This document shows, one piece after another, positions 1 through 4,821 of a stretch of 5,095 nt of DNA. Below the pieces are notes generated by a model, which was not told the origin of the DNA, did not search any database, and saw nothing but the letters and a program-made list of their open reading frames with translations. Made by a program: the position numbers and the translations under genes. Each line of letters opens with the position of its first letter. Position 1 is the first letter of the stretch. Origin of the DNA: an archaeon (GTDB taxonomy: Archaea; Thermoproteota; Nitrososphaeria; Nitrososphaerales; CADDZS01); NCBI GenBank assembly GCA_021806865.1, contig JAKAPU010000192.1, positions 1-5,095 on the forward strand. Direction: 5' to 3'.

Positions 1-597
1 TTCGGCAAGGGCCTTGTCCTCGACAGCCTGAAGCAACTGCCGCGTGGCAAGGAAGTACACCTTGTCTGCTTCCTCGTCCATGTTCAGGACCTGTTTTGCG
101 TACTCTGGCTTTTCTTCGACGAGCGCTTTTACGGCCAAATCGCGCATGGATTCGACGATAAGGTGCAATCTGGAGATTAGTCCATCAATTGGAAACTTTG
201 AAGGATCGAGGAAACTCTGAATCACGATCCTGTTTACGTCCTGCGCTACGATACCAACACCAATGAGCTCGCTCAAGGTCTTGCGAATCACATTTACCAT
301 CTCTGGGGAAAACTCTGGGCTTTTCGTGCGCACCTCTATTGTTTCATGACCAGCGATGTATGCGCCGAGTATTAGTCGACCAAGAAGTTTCTCGTCCACC
401 TTGTCTGAATGAACAATGCAACGAGTTCTTGTCTTCAGCATCTCAATCGAGGGATGAATTATCAATCTCCCCTGTTCGTCACTCGTAAGGTTCACGGTGT
501 CGCCCCTTTTGAGGTTCATCTGGCTCACCCAGTCGTGTGGGAGTGAAACCATCAATGTCGAGTAGCCGAGCTTTTGCAGCCGTCTCTGTTCTAGCAA
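1..597 (-). CDS. AbrB-PhoU phosphate uptake regulator-like protein (3' end off window)
   Basis: The visible 199 residues read as a DNA-binding SpoVT/AbrB-type swapped-hairpin domain followed by the start of a PhoU helical domain. Residues about 4-50 carry the AbrB pattern: RRLQKLGYSTLMVSLPHDWV, then LKRGDTV, then a strand ending in LIIHPS. A mixed linker domain spans about 55-115. The PhoU part begins near residue 120, with amphipathic helices including an acidic DEEADKVYFLATRQL stretch like those of archaeal PhoU proteins. In known families PhoU domains work with phosphate ABC transporters and histidine kinases; the AbrB fusion is common in archaea and is thought to act as a cytoplasmic transcription regulator. 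No pst genes are visible, so the phosphate role is by family only. The only start codon after the in-frame upstream stop (TGA at 622-624) is TTG at 595-597. It fits the usual N-terminus of the family, and a box A lies about 29 nt upstream, so the transcript is probably leaderless. The C-terminus lies beyond position 1. Confidence 0.85.
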   Translation of the reverse strand, partial: MLEQRRLQKLGYSTLMVSLPHDWVSQMNLKRGDTVNLTSDEQGRLIIHPSIEMLKTRTRCIVHSDKVDEKLLGRLILGAYIAGHETIEVRTKSPEFSPEMVNVIRKTLSELIGVGIVAQDVNRIVIQSFLDPSKFPIDGLISRLHLIVESMRDLAVKALVEEKPEYAKQVLNMDEEADKVYFLATRQLLQAVEDKALAE

Positions 598-622
598 GTC
601 AAATTTCTGAGCTTGTTCTCAA

Positions 623-630
623 TATTTAAA
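623..630 (-). promoter_or_regulatory. Box A (TATA) promoter of the AbrB-PhoU gene
   Basis: Read on the minus strand this is TTTAAATA, close to the archaeal box A consensus. Its centre lies about 29 nt from the TTG start at 597, which places transcription initiation at or within a few bases of the start codon and implies a leaderless mRNA. No Shine-Dalgarno motif is present. A near-palindrome abuts it on the upstream side, where a BRE would lie. Confidence 0.6.
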
Positions 631-644
631 CTGGTATATACTAG
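631..644. promoter_or_regulatory. Near-perfect 14-bp palindrome next to box A, possible operator
   Basis: The sequence CTGGTATATACTAG is symmetric at 12 of 14 positions; only the third pair fails. It directly abuts the box A at 623-630 on the side where the TFB recognition element sits, so a protein bound here could block or recruit TFB/TBP. Autoregulation by the AbrB-PhoU product is possible but is inference. A/T-rich palindromes of this size also arise by chance, and the core could serve as a second TATA element. Confidence 0.3.
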
Positions 645-807
645 ATGAGATTAGCTAATTCATAATCTACCTAGAGCGATGCCAAAGTCGGGGCTTGCCA
701 GAGAATTGGTTCCGCGAATTTGGTAATTCCTGAAAATACTTGGGATTCGAAATCAGACTACGAGAAGTCGACACTAGTGAAAAAATTGGTTGCGTCTCGA
801 AACTCCC

Positions 808-815
808 CTTTAATC
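808..815 (+). promoter_or_regulatory. Possible box A promoter facing into the gene-free region
   Basis: CTTTAATC resembles a weak archaeal box A on the plus strand. A transcript would start near 835-840 and would include the stem-loop at 920-949. With no convincing protein gene downstream, this either serves a non-coding RNA or is a chance A/T-rich match. Confidence 0.25.
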
Positions 816-830
816 TAGCTATAGAGCCTC

Positions 831-846
831 AGTCGCTATCTAAGAG
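831..846. repeat. Gapped direct repeat, copy 1
   Basis: The word AGTCGC followed directly by TATCTAAGAG occurs here. It recurs at 1378-1395 with two extra bases (AC) between the halves. All 16 shared bases match, in the same orientation and 547 nt apart. The sequence beyond the word does not match. Confidence 0.4.
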
Positions 847-919
847 TGTCCAAGTGGTGCATCTGCGCAGGACTGCTTCCGCCACCTAGCTTATCTGACT
901 AACTCCGGATTAAGAAATG

Positions 920-949
920 CCAAGAGATTACACGAAATGAGTCTCTTGG
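920..949. repeat. 8-bp perfect stem-loop in the gene-free region
   Basis: CCAAGAGA (920-927) pairs perfectly with TCTCTTGG (942-949) across a 14-nt loop. In RNA one further G-U and one U-A pair could extend the stem into the loop. It is not followed by a T-run on either strand, so it does not look like an intrinsic terminator. It could be the core of a small RNA or a binding site. Confidence 0.4.
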
Positions 950-1377
950 AAACGTCCCAGTGAATATCTTTCCACGTTTTCAATTTCTTTGGAAATACAA
1001 GGACTATTCTCTCTCAACAATCTATCCATTCTTTCTGAAAAGTGCAAGAAAGAATCACACTCAAAATGTATGTTTCAACTGGGAACATTTTGCAAACCTG
1101 CACAAGTGAAAGCCACAAAACGGTTTCTTGAAATGGTGAAATCGGTGCAGCGATATTGCTCCCATCGAGGATAACAACGCTTGAGCAATCGCTGTTTACG
1201 AATTACAGCCATCGAAAAGTCGTGTCTCGGTTTCCGATACAGCCAAAATGAATTTCTTGATAAGAGAAAAAAAGGTTCGAACTAATACTTTTCTTGATGC
1301 ACTATCGTTCAGAGTTTTTCTATTTCGGTACACGACGAAAGTATTTGCCATGAACATAAGGAAGAGCTTGTGACGTT

Positions 1378-1395
1378 AGTCGCACTATCTAAGAG
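1378..1395. repeat. Gapped direct repeat, copy 2
   Basis: This is the second copy of the word at 831-846, written AGTCGC-AC-TATCTAAGAG. The two copies bracket most of the gene-free stretch. That would suit remnants of an insertion or a pair of protein binding sites, but two copies alone cannot separate this from chance. Confidence 0.4.
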
Positions 1396-1447
1396 ACTAG
1401 CTTGAGGGAAGGTTTCAAAGAGAAATTTGAATATCGACAGAATGTGT

Positions 1448-1483
1448 AGAGCGTGGTTATACAGGGCCTCTGGTCCACGCTCT
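1448..1483 (-). repeat. 9-bp inverted repeat over the winged-helix stop codon
   Basis: AGAGCGTGG (1448-1456) and CCACGCTCT (1475-1483) form a perfect 9-bp inverted repeat around an 18-nt loop. The loop contains the end of the upstream minus-strand gene, including its TAA (1457-1459). The left arm on the mRNA encodes the last residues (Arg-Ala-Trp) and the right arm lies in the 3' UTR. No T-run follows on the minus strand. A 3'-end stability or processing hairpin is the simplest reading. Confidence 0.45.
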
Positions 1484-1936
1484 AAAAGCCTCATACCAGA
1501 ATAGGACGCATGCCACTATTAGCATTGTCAGGAAAAAAAGGTAAATGTTCGAAATACCGCTCGCGGATACCACGTAACCCAAGAAGGCCGTGATTATACT
1601 AAAAAATACTGCATAAAAAATGAAACGAGGAACGATTAGTGTTCCAAATTGCAAGAAATCCTTGAGAACATCGACCTTGACCTGATCTGCCAAAAAATAC
1701 TCGCCACCATTCTCCGTGAGCAGACCTAGATCCACAAGCTTGGCGAGATGATATTGAGCCAGTGATGAGCTAGAGAAGTGGAGCTCTCTTTGAATCTCTC
1801 TCACCCCGCTCTTCTTGTGCGTGACAACATAGAGGTAAGTGCGCAGCGTGTTTCCTTTCAGCTGGGATTCGGCAATTGTCTTTTTCTCAGCGTCACCACT
1901 GCCCCCAGCCAAGATGCCACGAACCTTCCAGTTCAC
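1457..1936 (-). CDS. Winged-helix transcriptional regulator with C-terminal two-helix membrane anchor
   Basis: The 159-residue product has a short basic N-terminus, then a winged helix-turn-helix at about 28-83. Helix 2 and the recognition helix are seen in VREIQRELHFSSSSLAQYHLAKLVDLGLL, and the wing ends at GGEYFLAD. A short linker (VKVDVLKDFLQFG) leads to two hydrophobic segments at about 99-123 and 130-150, and a short basic tail (RAWTRGPV). The fold predicts DNA binding from the inner face of the membrane. I recall similar proteins as common in Thaumarchaeota and related archaea; their targets are largely unknown. The start is GTG at 1934-1936, the only plausible start after the in-frame TAA just upstream and the one giving the expected N-terminus. 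A GGAG at 1953-1956 is 16 nt away, too far to be a normal ribosome site, while a weak box A at 1957-1963 suits a leaderless transcript. It is divergent from the DUF4382 gene, a natural candidate target. Confidence 0.8.
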   Translation of the reverse strand: MNWKVRGILAGGSGDAEKKTIAESQLKGNTLRTYLYVVTHKKSGVREIQRELHFSSSSLAQYHLAKLVDLGLLTENGGEYFLADQVKVDVLKDFLQFGTLIVPRFIFYAVFFSIITAFLGYVVSASGISNIYLFFLTMLIVACVLFWYEAFRAWTRGPV

Positions 1937-1956
1937 GTCGTCTCTTGATTATCTCC

Positions 1957-1963
1957 TTTAATT
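1957..1963 (-). promoter_or_regulatory. Weak box A of the winged-helix gene
   Basis: On the minus strand AATTAAA is centred about 24-26 nt from the GTG start at 1936, the spacing expected for a leaderless archaeal transcript. The match to consensus is modest, so the call rests mainly on position. Confidence 0.4.
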
Positions 1964-2005
1964 CTATCGCTCCCAGCGTCTAGAGCAGCAGTTACTATAG
2001 AGAAT

Positions 2006-2062
2006 AGTGCCTTCATGGGATTCTATTGAACAGCAAGCGTACAAGAAATAGAACAAGGCACT
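2006..2062. promoter_or_regulatory. Nested inverted repeat between divergent genes
   Basis: The outer arms AGTGCCTT (2006-2013) and AAGGCACT (2055-2062) form 8 perfect pairs. The inner arms TTCTATT (2021-2027) and AATAGAA (2047-2053) form 7 more, with a 19-nt apex and a 7-nt/1-nt internal asymmetry. A small palindrome-like ACTAT-N5-ATAGT (1994-2008) overlaps its left edge, and GGCA-N5-TGCC (2057-2069) overlaps its right edge. It lies upstream of both predicted transcription starts, so it is more likely a DNA-level operator region than part of either mRNA; a separate small RNA is the alternative. Confidence 0.4.
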
Positions 2063-2081
2063 CATTGCCGCAGCAGCACTG

Positions 2082-2090
2082 TTCAAATAC
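2082..2090 (+). promoter_or_regulatory. Box A-like promoter of the DUF4382 gene
   Basis: TTCAAATAC resembles box A and is centred about 42 nt upstream of the ATG at 2128, predicting a start of transcription near 2112 and a short leader of roughly 15 nt. No Shine-Dalgarno motif precedes the ATG. If this promoter is right, translation cannot begin at the upstream in-frame TTG (2026). Confidence 0.4.
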
Positions 2091-2127
2091 GTTGGTTCTA
2101 GTACCTTCTACATTACTACTGACCCAT

Positions 2128-3294
2128 ATGAGCTCAACTAGAAGCGTAATGGTCTCCGGCCTTGCCGCGGCTATAATTGCAATTGCTCTGATAGGCTCGG
2201 TTATAGGCGCTGGCCTGCTGAACACAAGAACGACTATCCCGAGTTCAACTTCTAGTTTTACTACGGTTTCGAGTTCTCCTATTTTAACTTCTTACTCTTC
2301 AACCTCGACTGCGACCCAGCCTTCCACTGGAGGAGGTACGCTCGCGGTTCTTATGACCGATCCTCCGACCATTCCGAACGGCACATCAGCTGTTTACATC
2401 ACTTACAGCAATCTCGCGATACATGTCAGCGGCGCAGGTAACAATTCTGGTTGGCATCCAATTAATTCTCAGGGGCAAATCGACCTGATGGGAATAATCA
2501 ATGCGACGCAGACTATTGCATCGGCCAACATCCAATCTGGTACATTCAACGCGATGGAGTTTAACATCAGCTCAGCAATAGTCACTTTCAACGGAGTGAA
2601 TTACACAGCGAGTTTGGTCTATCAGGAGCACATGTTGTATGTCCCAATAGTCGGTGGAATCACAATTACTGATGGGCAAACGTCGGCAGCGGTGTTAGAT
2701 TTGACGCCTACAGTGCTTCTCTTGGGTACTCCAGCAAGTCCATCTTTTGCTTTCATCCCGTCAGCACGCGCTTATACGATCCCCGCCCAATCCATATCCA
2801 CTCATTCACTCAAGGTTGGATACAGAGAGGATGTTCACGACCAAGCCTGGTTCCAGAATATTATGAACAACAACAGGTTTGAGATCAGCTCAGTGAAACT
2901 AACACCCACTTCAGTGGCCGTAACTGTTAGCAATACAGGTAGTTCATCGATGATGTTCAGGATGGTTACGGTTACATCTCTTGCAAGCGTTTCCGGCGGT
3001 AGAATATCTAATCTTGCAGCTCTCGCATCAATATCAGAGATTTTCGTGGTTTACCCCAATGTCACACTGGTCCCTCTCACAATATCCAGTAGACAGGAAA
3101 TGGGTGAGATGATACTGGCTGGCGGATACTTACTCCCACCACAGGCGAGCGTGACTTTCAATTACACAGGGATCATACAAACGGGCATGTACCAGCAATC
3201 AGCCCAAGCTGTTCAGATAGGTGGGCGATACGTCGTAACAGTAATTGCTAACGGGTTTTTGGCCGAGTCTTTGACCGTTGCTCAATCTGGCTAG
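2128..3294 (+). CDS. Membrane-anchored DUF4382 surface protein
   Basis: The 388-residue product starts with a few polar residues and one hydrophobic segment at about 8-31 (signal anchor or uncleaved signal peptide). A low-complexity Ser/Thr linker follows at about 33-66. Residues about 71-215 match the DUF4382 pattern: LAVLMTDPP at the start, VYITYSNLAIHV, a GWHPI turn, IDLMGI, a SGTFNAMEFNIS strand, and a final ITDGQTSAAVLDL strand. The remaining part (about 253-388) alternates hydrophobic and polar residues like an Ig-type beta-sandwich, with a VAVTVSNTG motif typical of extracellular archaeal domains. Seven N-X-S/T sequons plus the Ser/Thr linker suggest a glycosylated protein outside the cell. 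DUF4382 has no assigned biochemical activity. ATG 2128 is preferred over TTG 2026: the extra 34 residues are basic and polar, unlike a signal sequence, and overlap the inverted repeat and promoter. It is divergent from the winged-helix gene. Confidence 0.85.
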   Translation: MSSTRSVMVSGLAAAIIAIALIGSVIGAGLLNTRTTIPSSTSSFTTVSSSPILTSYSSTSTATQPSTGGGTLAVLMTDPPTIPNGTSAVYITYSNLAIHVSGAGNNSGWHPINSQGQIDLMGIINATQTIASANIQSGTFNAMEFNISSAIVTFNGVNYTASLVYQEHMLYVPIVGGITITDGQTSAAVLDLTPTVLLLGTPASPSFAFIPSARAYTIPAQSISTHSLKVGYREDVHDQAWFQNIMNNNRFEISSVKLTPTSVAVTVSNTGSSSMMFRMVTVTSLASVSGGRISNLAALASISEIFVVYPNVTLVPLTISSRQEMGEMILAGGYLLPPQASVTFNYTGIIQTGMYQQSAQAVQIGGRYVVTVIANGFLAESLTVAQSG

Positions 3295-3392
3295 AGAAAG
3301 CCGTAGAACTCTGGGTCAAATCCGTTGTAGACCTGGCGCTCCTTTCTGTGCTTGATCTTGACTTTCTGTATCCGTTCCTTTATGCTTCGCAA
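3291..3392 (-). CDS. Possible 33-residue basic microprotein, function unknown
   Basis: This frame ends in TAG at 3291-3293 and overlaps the end of the convergent DUF4382 gene by 4 nt. From TTG at 3390-3392 it encodes a basic helix-like stretch (RSIKERIQKVKIKHRKERQ) followed by an aromatic tail (YNGFDPEFYGFL). Roughly two thirds of its codons end in G or C, more than the surrounding non-coding DNA, and a good box A at 3423-3430 places transcription a few bases before the TTG. The frame stays open upstream to an ATG at 3516-3518 (75 residues), but that part is less gene-like and precedes the promoter. I do not recognise the family. A chance frame remains quite possible. Confidence 0.35.
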   Translation of the reverse strand: MRSIKERIQKVKIKHRKERQVYNGFDPEFYGFL

Positions 3393-3422
3393 GTCGGATC
3401 TTGACAGGCATGTATGGATTGG

Positions 3423-3430
3423 ATATTTAA
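3423..3430 (-). promoter_or_regulatory. Box A-like element upstream of the microprotein frame
   Basis: TTAAATAT on the minus strand is a good box A match. Transcription would begin near 3400, about 9 nt before the TTG at 3392. There is no other obvious gene for it to serve on that strand before the convergent DUF4382 gene. Confidence 0.4.
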
Positions 3431-3544
3431 CCATCAAGGTGTTTGTCAAAAGCGATTCGGCCATTGTCGAATGTCCGTGTATGAATGTGCTTCGTGTAGA
3501 TAATGCGAGTCTTGCCATAGAAGCCTAATTCTCACCGTATGTAA

Positions 3545-3561
3545 GATCTGGATGCCAGATC
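3545..3561. repeat. 7-bp hairpin with 3-nt loop
   Basis: GATCTGG, a 3-nt loop (ATG), then CCAGATC form a tight perfect hairpin. It stands in the largely empty 3393-3801 interval, upstream of the microprotein frame and downstream of the small membrane protein gene. A short A-rich run (acaaaaagg) begins about 7 nt after it on the plus strand. Its role is unknown. The rest of the interval shows only very short frames, such as a 37-codon one at 3641-3754 with no gene-like features. Confidence 0.3.
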
Positions 3562-3801
3562 GAGTGAAACAAAAAGGCCACCAACCCGAACATTCTGGAT
3601 AACTAGACTACATAGCCGGTATATGCCGTAAAAGAACAACATGACTGCCATTAGTGATGATATTCGTATGATCAATTTCTTATTCGACTGTATGTCTATC
3701 AGACAACTTCATAATTTGATTCGTGCTGCTCGAAATTTCGCTTTAACTTACTGATCCCAAAATGAATTATATTCGATTAGCTCGATCGCCCTAGAGTAAG
3801 T

Positions 3802-4101
3802 TCATTTTCTTTGGGAAGCAGAGTAAATGATTACTGCTATTATCGAGATCAGAACCAGCGCTGCAGAATAAGCAAGCTGAATCACAAAGGCAGTTGACAC
3901 AGAAGCAATTACTAGCCCCCACGCAAAGTAGTAAAGTTTCTCTCTTCCGCTGGCGAAAAGGATCGCTGAAGCTATTGTCCATAATCCAAAGAGGACAATG
4001 GACAAGAACAGCATCTGTGTTACACTTATGATTCCGACGAGATAAACAACGACCGGCGCAAGAATCGCGACAATGGCACCTTCACCATACACTAGTCTCA
4101 T
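3802..4101 (-). CDS. Small four-helix membrane protein, function unknown
   Basis: The 99-residue product is almost entirely hydrophobic. Four likely membrane-spanning segments lie at about 8-25, 30-50, 57-76 and 78-94. Short polar joints separate them, the clearest being SGREK at 51-55 between helices 2 and 3. The C-terminus is SQRK, and its positive charge suggests that both ends face the cytoplasm. There is no motif that would identify a transporter or enzyme, and I do not recognise the family. The start is ATG at 4099-4101, with an A/T-rich box A-like patch about 34 nt upstream and a short predicted leader. The gene is divergent from the GNAT gene and may share that promoter patch. The consistent hydrophobic periodicity over the full length makes a chance frame unlikely. 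Confidence 0.7.
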   Translation of the reverse strand: MRLVYGEGAIVAILAPVVVYLVGIISVTQMLFLSIVLFGLWTIASAILFASGREKLYYFAWGLVIASVSTAFVIQLAYSAALVLISIIAVIIYSASQRK

Positions 4102-4130
4102 GTGGCTCTCTCATTCAATTTGCGCATTAC

Positions 4131-4141
4131 AATTATATTAA
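4131..4141. promoter_or_regulatory. Shared A/T-rich promoter patch between divergent genes
   Basis: AATTATATTAA resembles box A on both strands. On the minus strand its centre is about 34 nt from the ATG at 4101, giving a leader of about 8 nt. On the plus strand it predicts a start near 4162, about 24 nt before the GNAT ATG at 4186. One TATA element may therefore serve both genes, or two overlapping ones may be present. Confidence 0.45.
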
Positions 4142-4185
4142 TACAAGCAATGATAATGAGAACGATTTCAAAAGCGTGTAATGCA

Positions 4186-4788
4186 ATGCAAAGCGCACCT
4201 CTCGGCCCCTGTGTCTTGGAAGGAAAGCTTGTTTGTCTCGAACCTCTGAGCAACGATCACTCAGACGAGCTCTTTGAAGCAGGGAAGGGATTTGACTGGG
4301 CATGGATGTCGATGGATCTTTCCACGAAAGAAGCGATGAATACTTTCATCAAGATGGCTCTCAAAGAGCAGAACAAGGGCCTAGCGTATGCGTTTGTAGT
4401 CAGGGACAAGTCGACGAACAGGATCGTAGGGAGCACTAGGTACATGGATGTGATGTCTTCACAGAAAGGTGTAGAGATTGGATGGACGTGGTACTCCCCT
4501 AGTGTTTGGGGCACTGCTGTCAATCCAGAGTGCAAGTTGTTGCTCTTGAGACACGCCTTCGAGGATTGGGGCGCGATTCGAGCCTACCTAAAGACAGACA
4601 ACAACAATCTTCATTCACAAAGAGCAATCTTGAAACTAGGTGCCAAGTTTGAGGGAATGCTCAGAAACCACAGGATACGCCGAGATGGGACGTACAGACA
4701 TACGATGATGTACTCTATCATAACTGATGAATGGCCTTCGGTGAAAGCAAACCTCCTCAGGAGGCTGGAATCCTTCGCAGAGAAATGA
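4186..4788 (+). CDS. GNAT family N-acetyltransferase (RimJ/RimL-like, Acetyltransf_3 type)
   Basis: The 200-residue product is a full-length single GNAT domain, predicted to transfer an acetyl group from acetyl-CoA to an amine in the cytoplasm; the acceptor is unknown. It opens with LEGKLVCLEPLSNDHSDEL (residues 11-29), the first strand and helix of this subfamily. VGSTRYMDV (81-89) and EIGWTWYSP (97-105) are the central strands. WGTAVNPECK (108-117) stands in the acetyl-CoA-binding motif A, where the classic Q/R-x-x-G-x-G/A is replaced by the T-A-V-N variant that I recall as usual for this group. The C-terminal half has LKTDNNNLHSQRAILKLGAKFEG and a RNHRIRRDG turn, also typical. ATG 4186 is chosen because it gives the normal N-terminus and follows the predicted transcription start. 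Upstream in-frame starts (GTG 4102, ATG 4156) would add a hydrophobic extension foreign to the family. It ends 33 nt before the next gene on the same strand. Confidence 0.88.
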   Translation: MQSAPLGPCVLEGKLVCLEPLSNDHSDELFEAGKGFDWAWMSMDLSTKEAMNTFIKMALKEQNKGLAYAFVVRDKSTNRIVGSTRYMDVMSSQKGVEIGWTWYSPSVWGTAVNPECKLLLLRHAFEDWGAIRAYLKTDNNNLHSQRAILKLGAKFEGMLRNHRIRRDGTYRHTMMYSIITDEWPSVKANLLRRLESFAEK

Positions 4789-4795
4789 ACGCGCC

Positions 4796-4803
4796 TAATT
4801 AAT
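4796..4803 (+). promoter_or_regulatory. Box A-like promoter of the BtuF-like gene
   Basis: TAATTAAT is centred about 22-23 nt before the ATG at 4822. This fits a leaderless transcript of its own, although read-through from the GNAT gene 33 nt upstream is also possible. No Shine-Dalgarno motif precedes the ATG. Confidence 0.4.
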
Positions 4804-4821
4804 GAATATGTGAATACTTTC

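Larger units (their letters stand above)
598..1456. other. 859-nt region without a convincing gene
   Basis: No reading frame on either strand shows recognisable protein features. The longest plus-strand frame (TTG at 989 to TAA at 1172-1174, 61 codons) has scattered cysteines, A/T-rich third positions and no recognisable domain; I do not call it. A GTG at 846 opens only 18 codons, although it lies near a box A-like element (808-815). What the region does hold is the PhoU promoter at its left edge, an 8-bp perfect stem-loop at 920-949, and two near-identical copies of a 16-nt word at 831-846 and 1378-1395. It could be a regulatory or non-coding RNA region, or the remains of a decayed gene. Confidence 0.5.

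Noticed and set aside
784..794. Near-repeat of the word at 704-714 (AATTGGTTCCG versus AATTGGTTGCG).
   Set aside because: Ten of eleven matching bases in A/T-rich non-coding DNA is within what chance would give.
989..1174. A 61-codon plus-strand frame starting with TTG.
   Set aside because: It has A/T-rich third positions, no box A at a suitable distance, and no recognisable domain; its scattered cysteines do not form a clear zinc-binding pattern.
1273..1282. GGTTCGAAC resembles the T-loop of a tRNA.
   Set aside because: The flanking bases cannot form the 5-bp T stem, and no acceptor or anticodon arm is found around it.
2026..2127. N-terminal extension of the DUF4382 protein from TTG at 2026 (34 extra residues).
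   Set aside because: The extension is basic and polar, would precede the hydrophobic anchor, overlaps the nested inverted repeat, and lies upstream of the predicted transcription start.
3409..3411. ATG opening a 31-codon frame that begins MPVKIRLAKHKG, reminiscent of bacterial ribosomal protein S16.
   Set aside because: Archaea lack S16, the resemblance covers only a few residues, and the box A is too close upstream for this start.
3641..3754. A 37-codon frame (ATG 3641 to TGA) in the interval before the membrane protein gene.
   Set aside because: Its codons are A/T-ended, no domain is recognisable, and promoter spacing is poor.
4102..4185. Upstream starts (GTG 4102 or ATG 4156) for the GNAT protein.
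   Set aside because: They add a hydrophobic segment not found in this family, and both precede the predicted transcription start near 4162.
4257..4535. Minus-strand frame inside the GNAT gene.
   Set aside because: It is antisense to a clearly recognisable full-length GNAT domain and has no protein features of its own.
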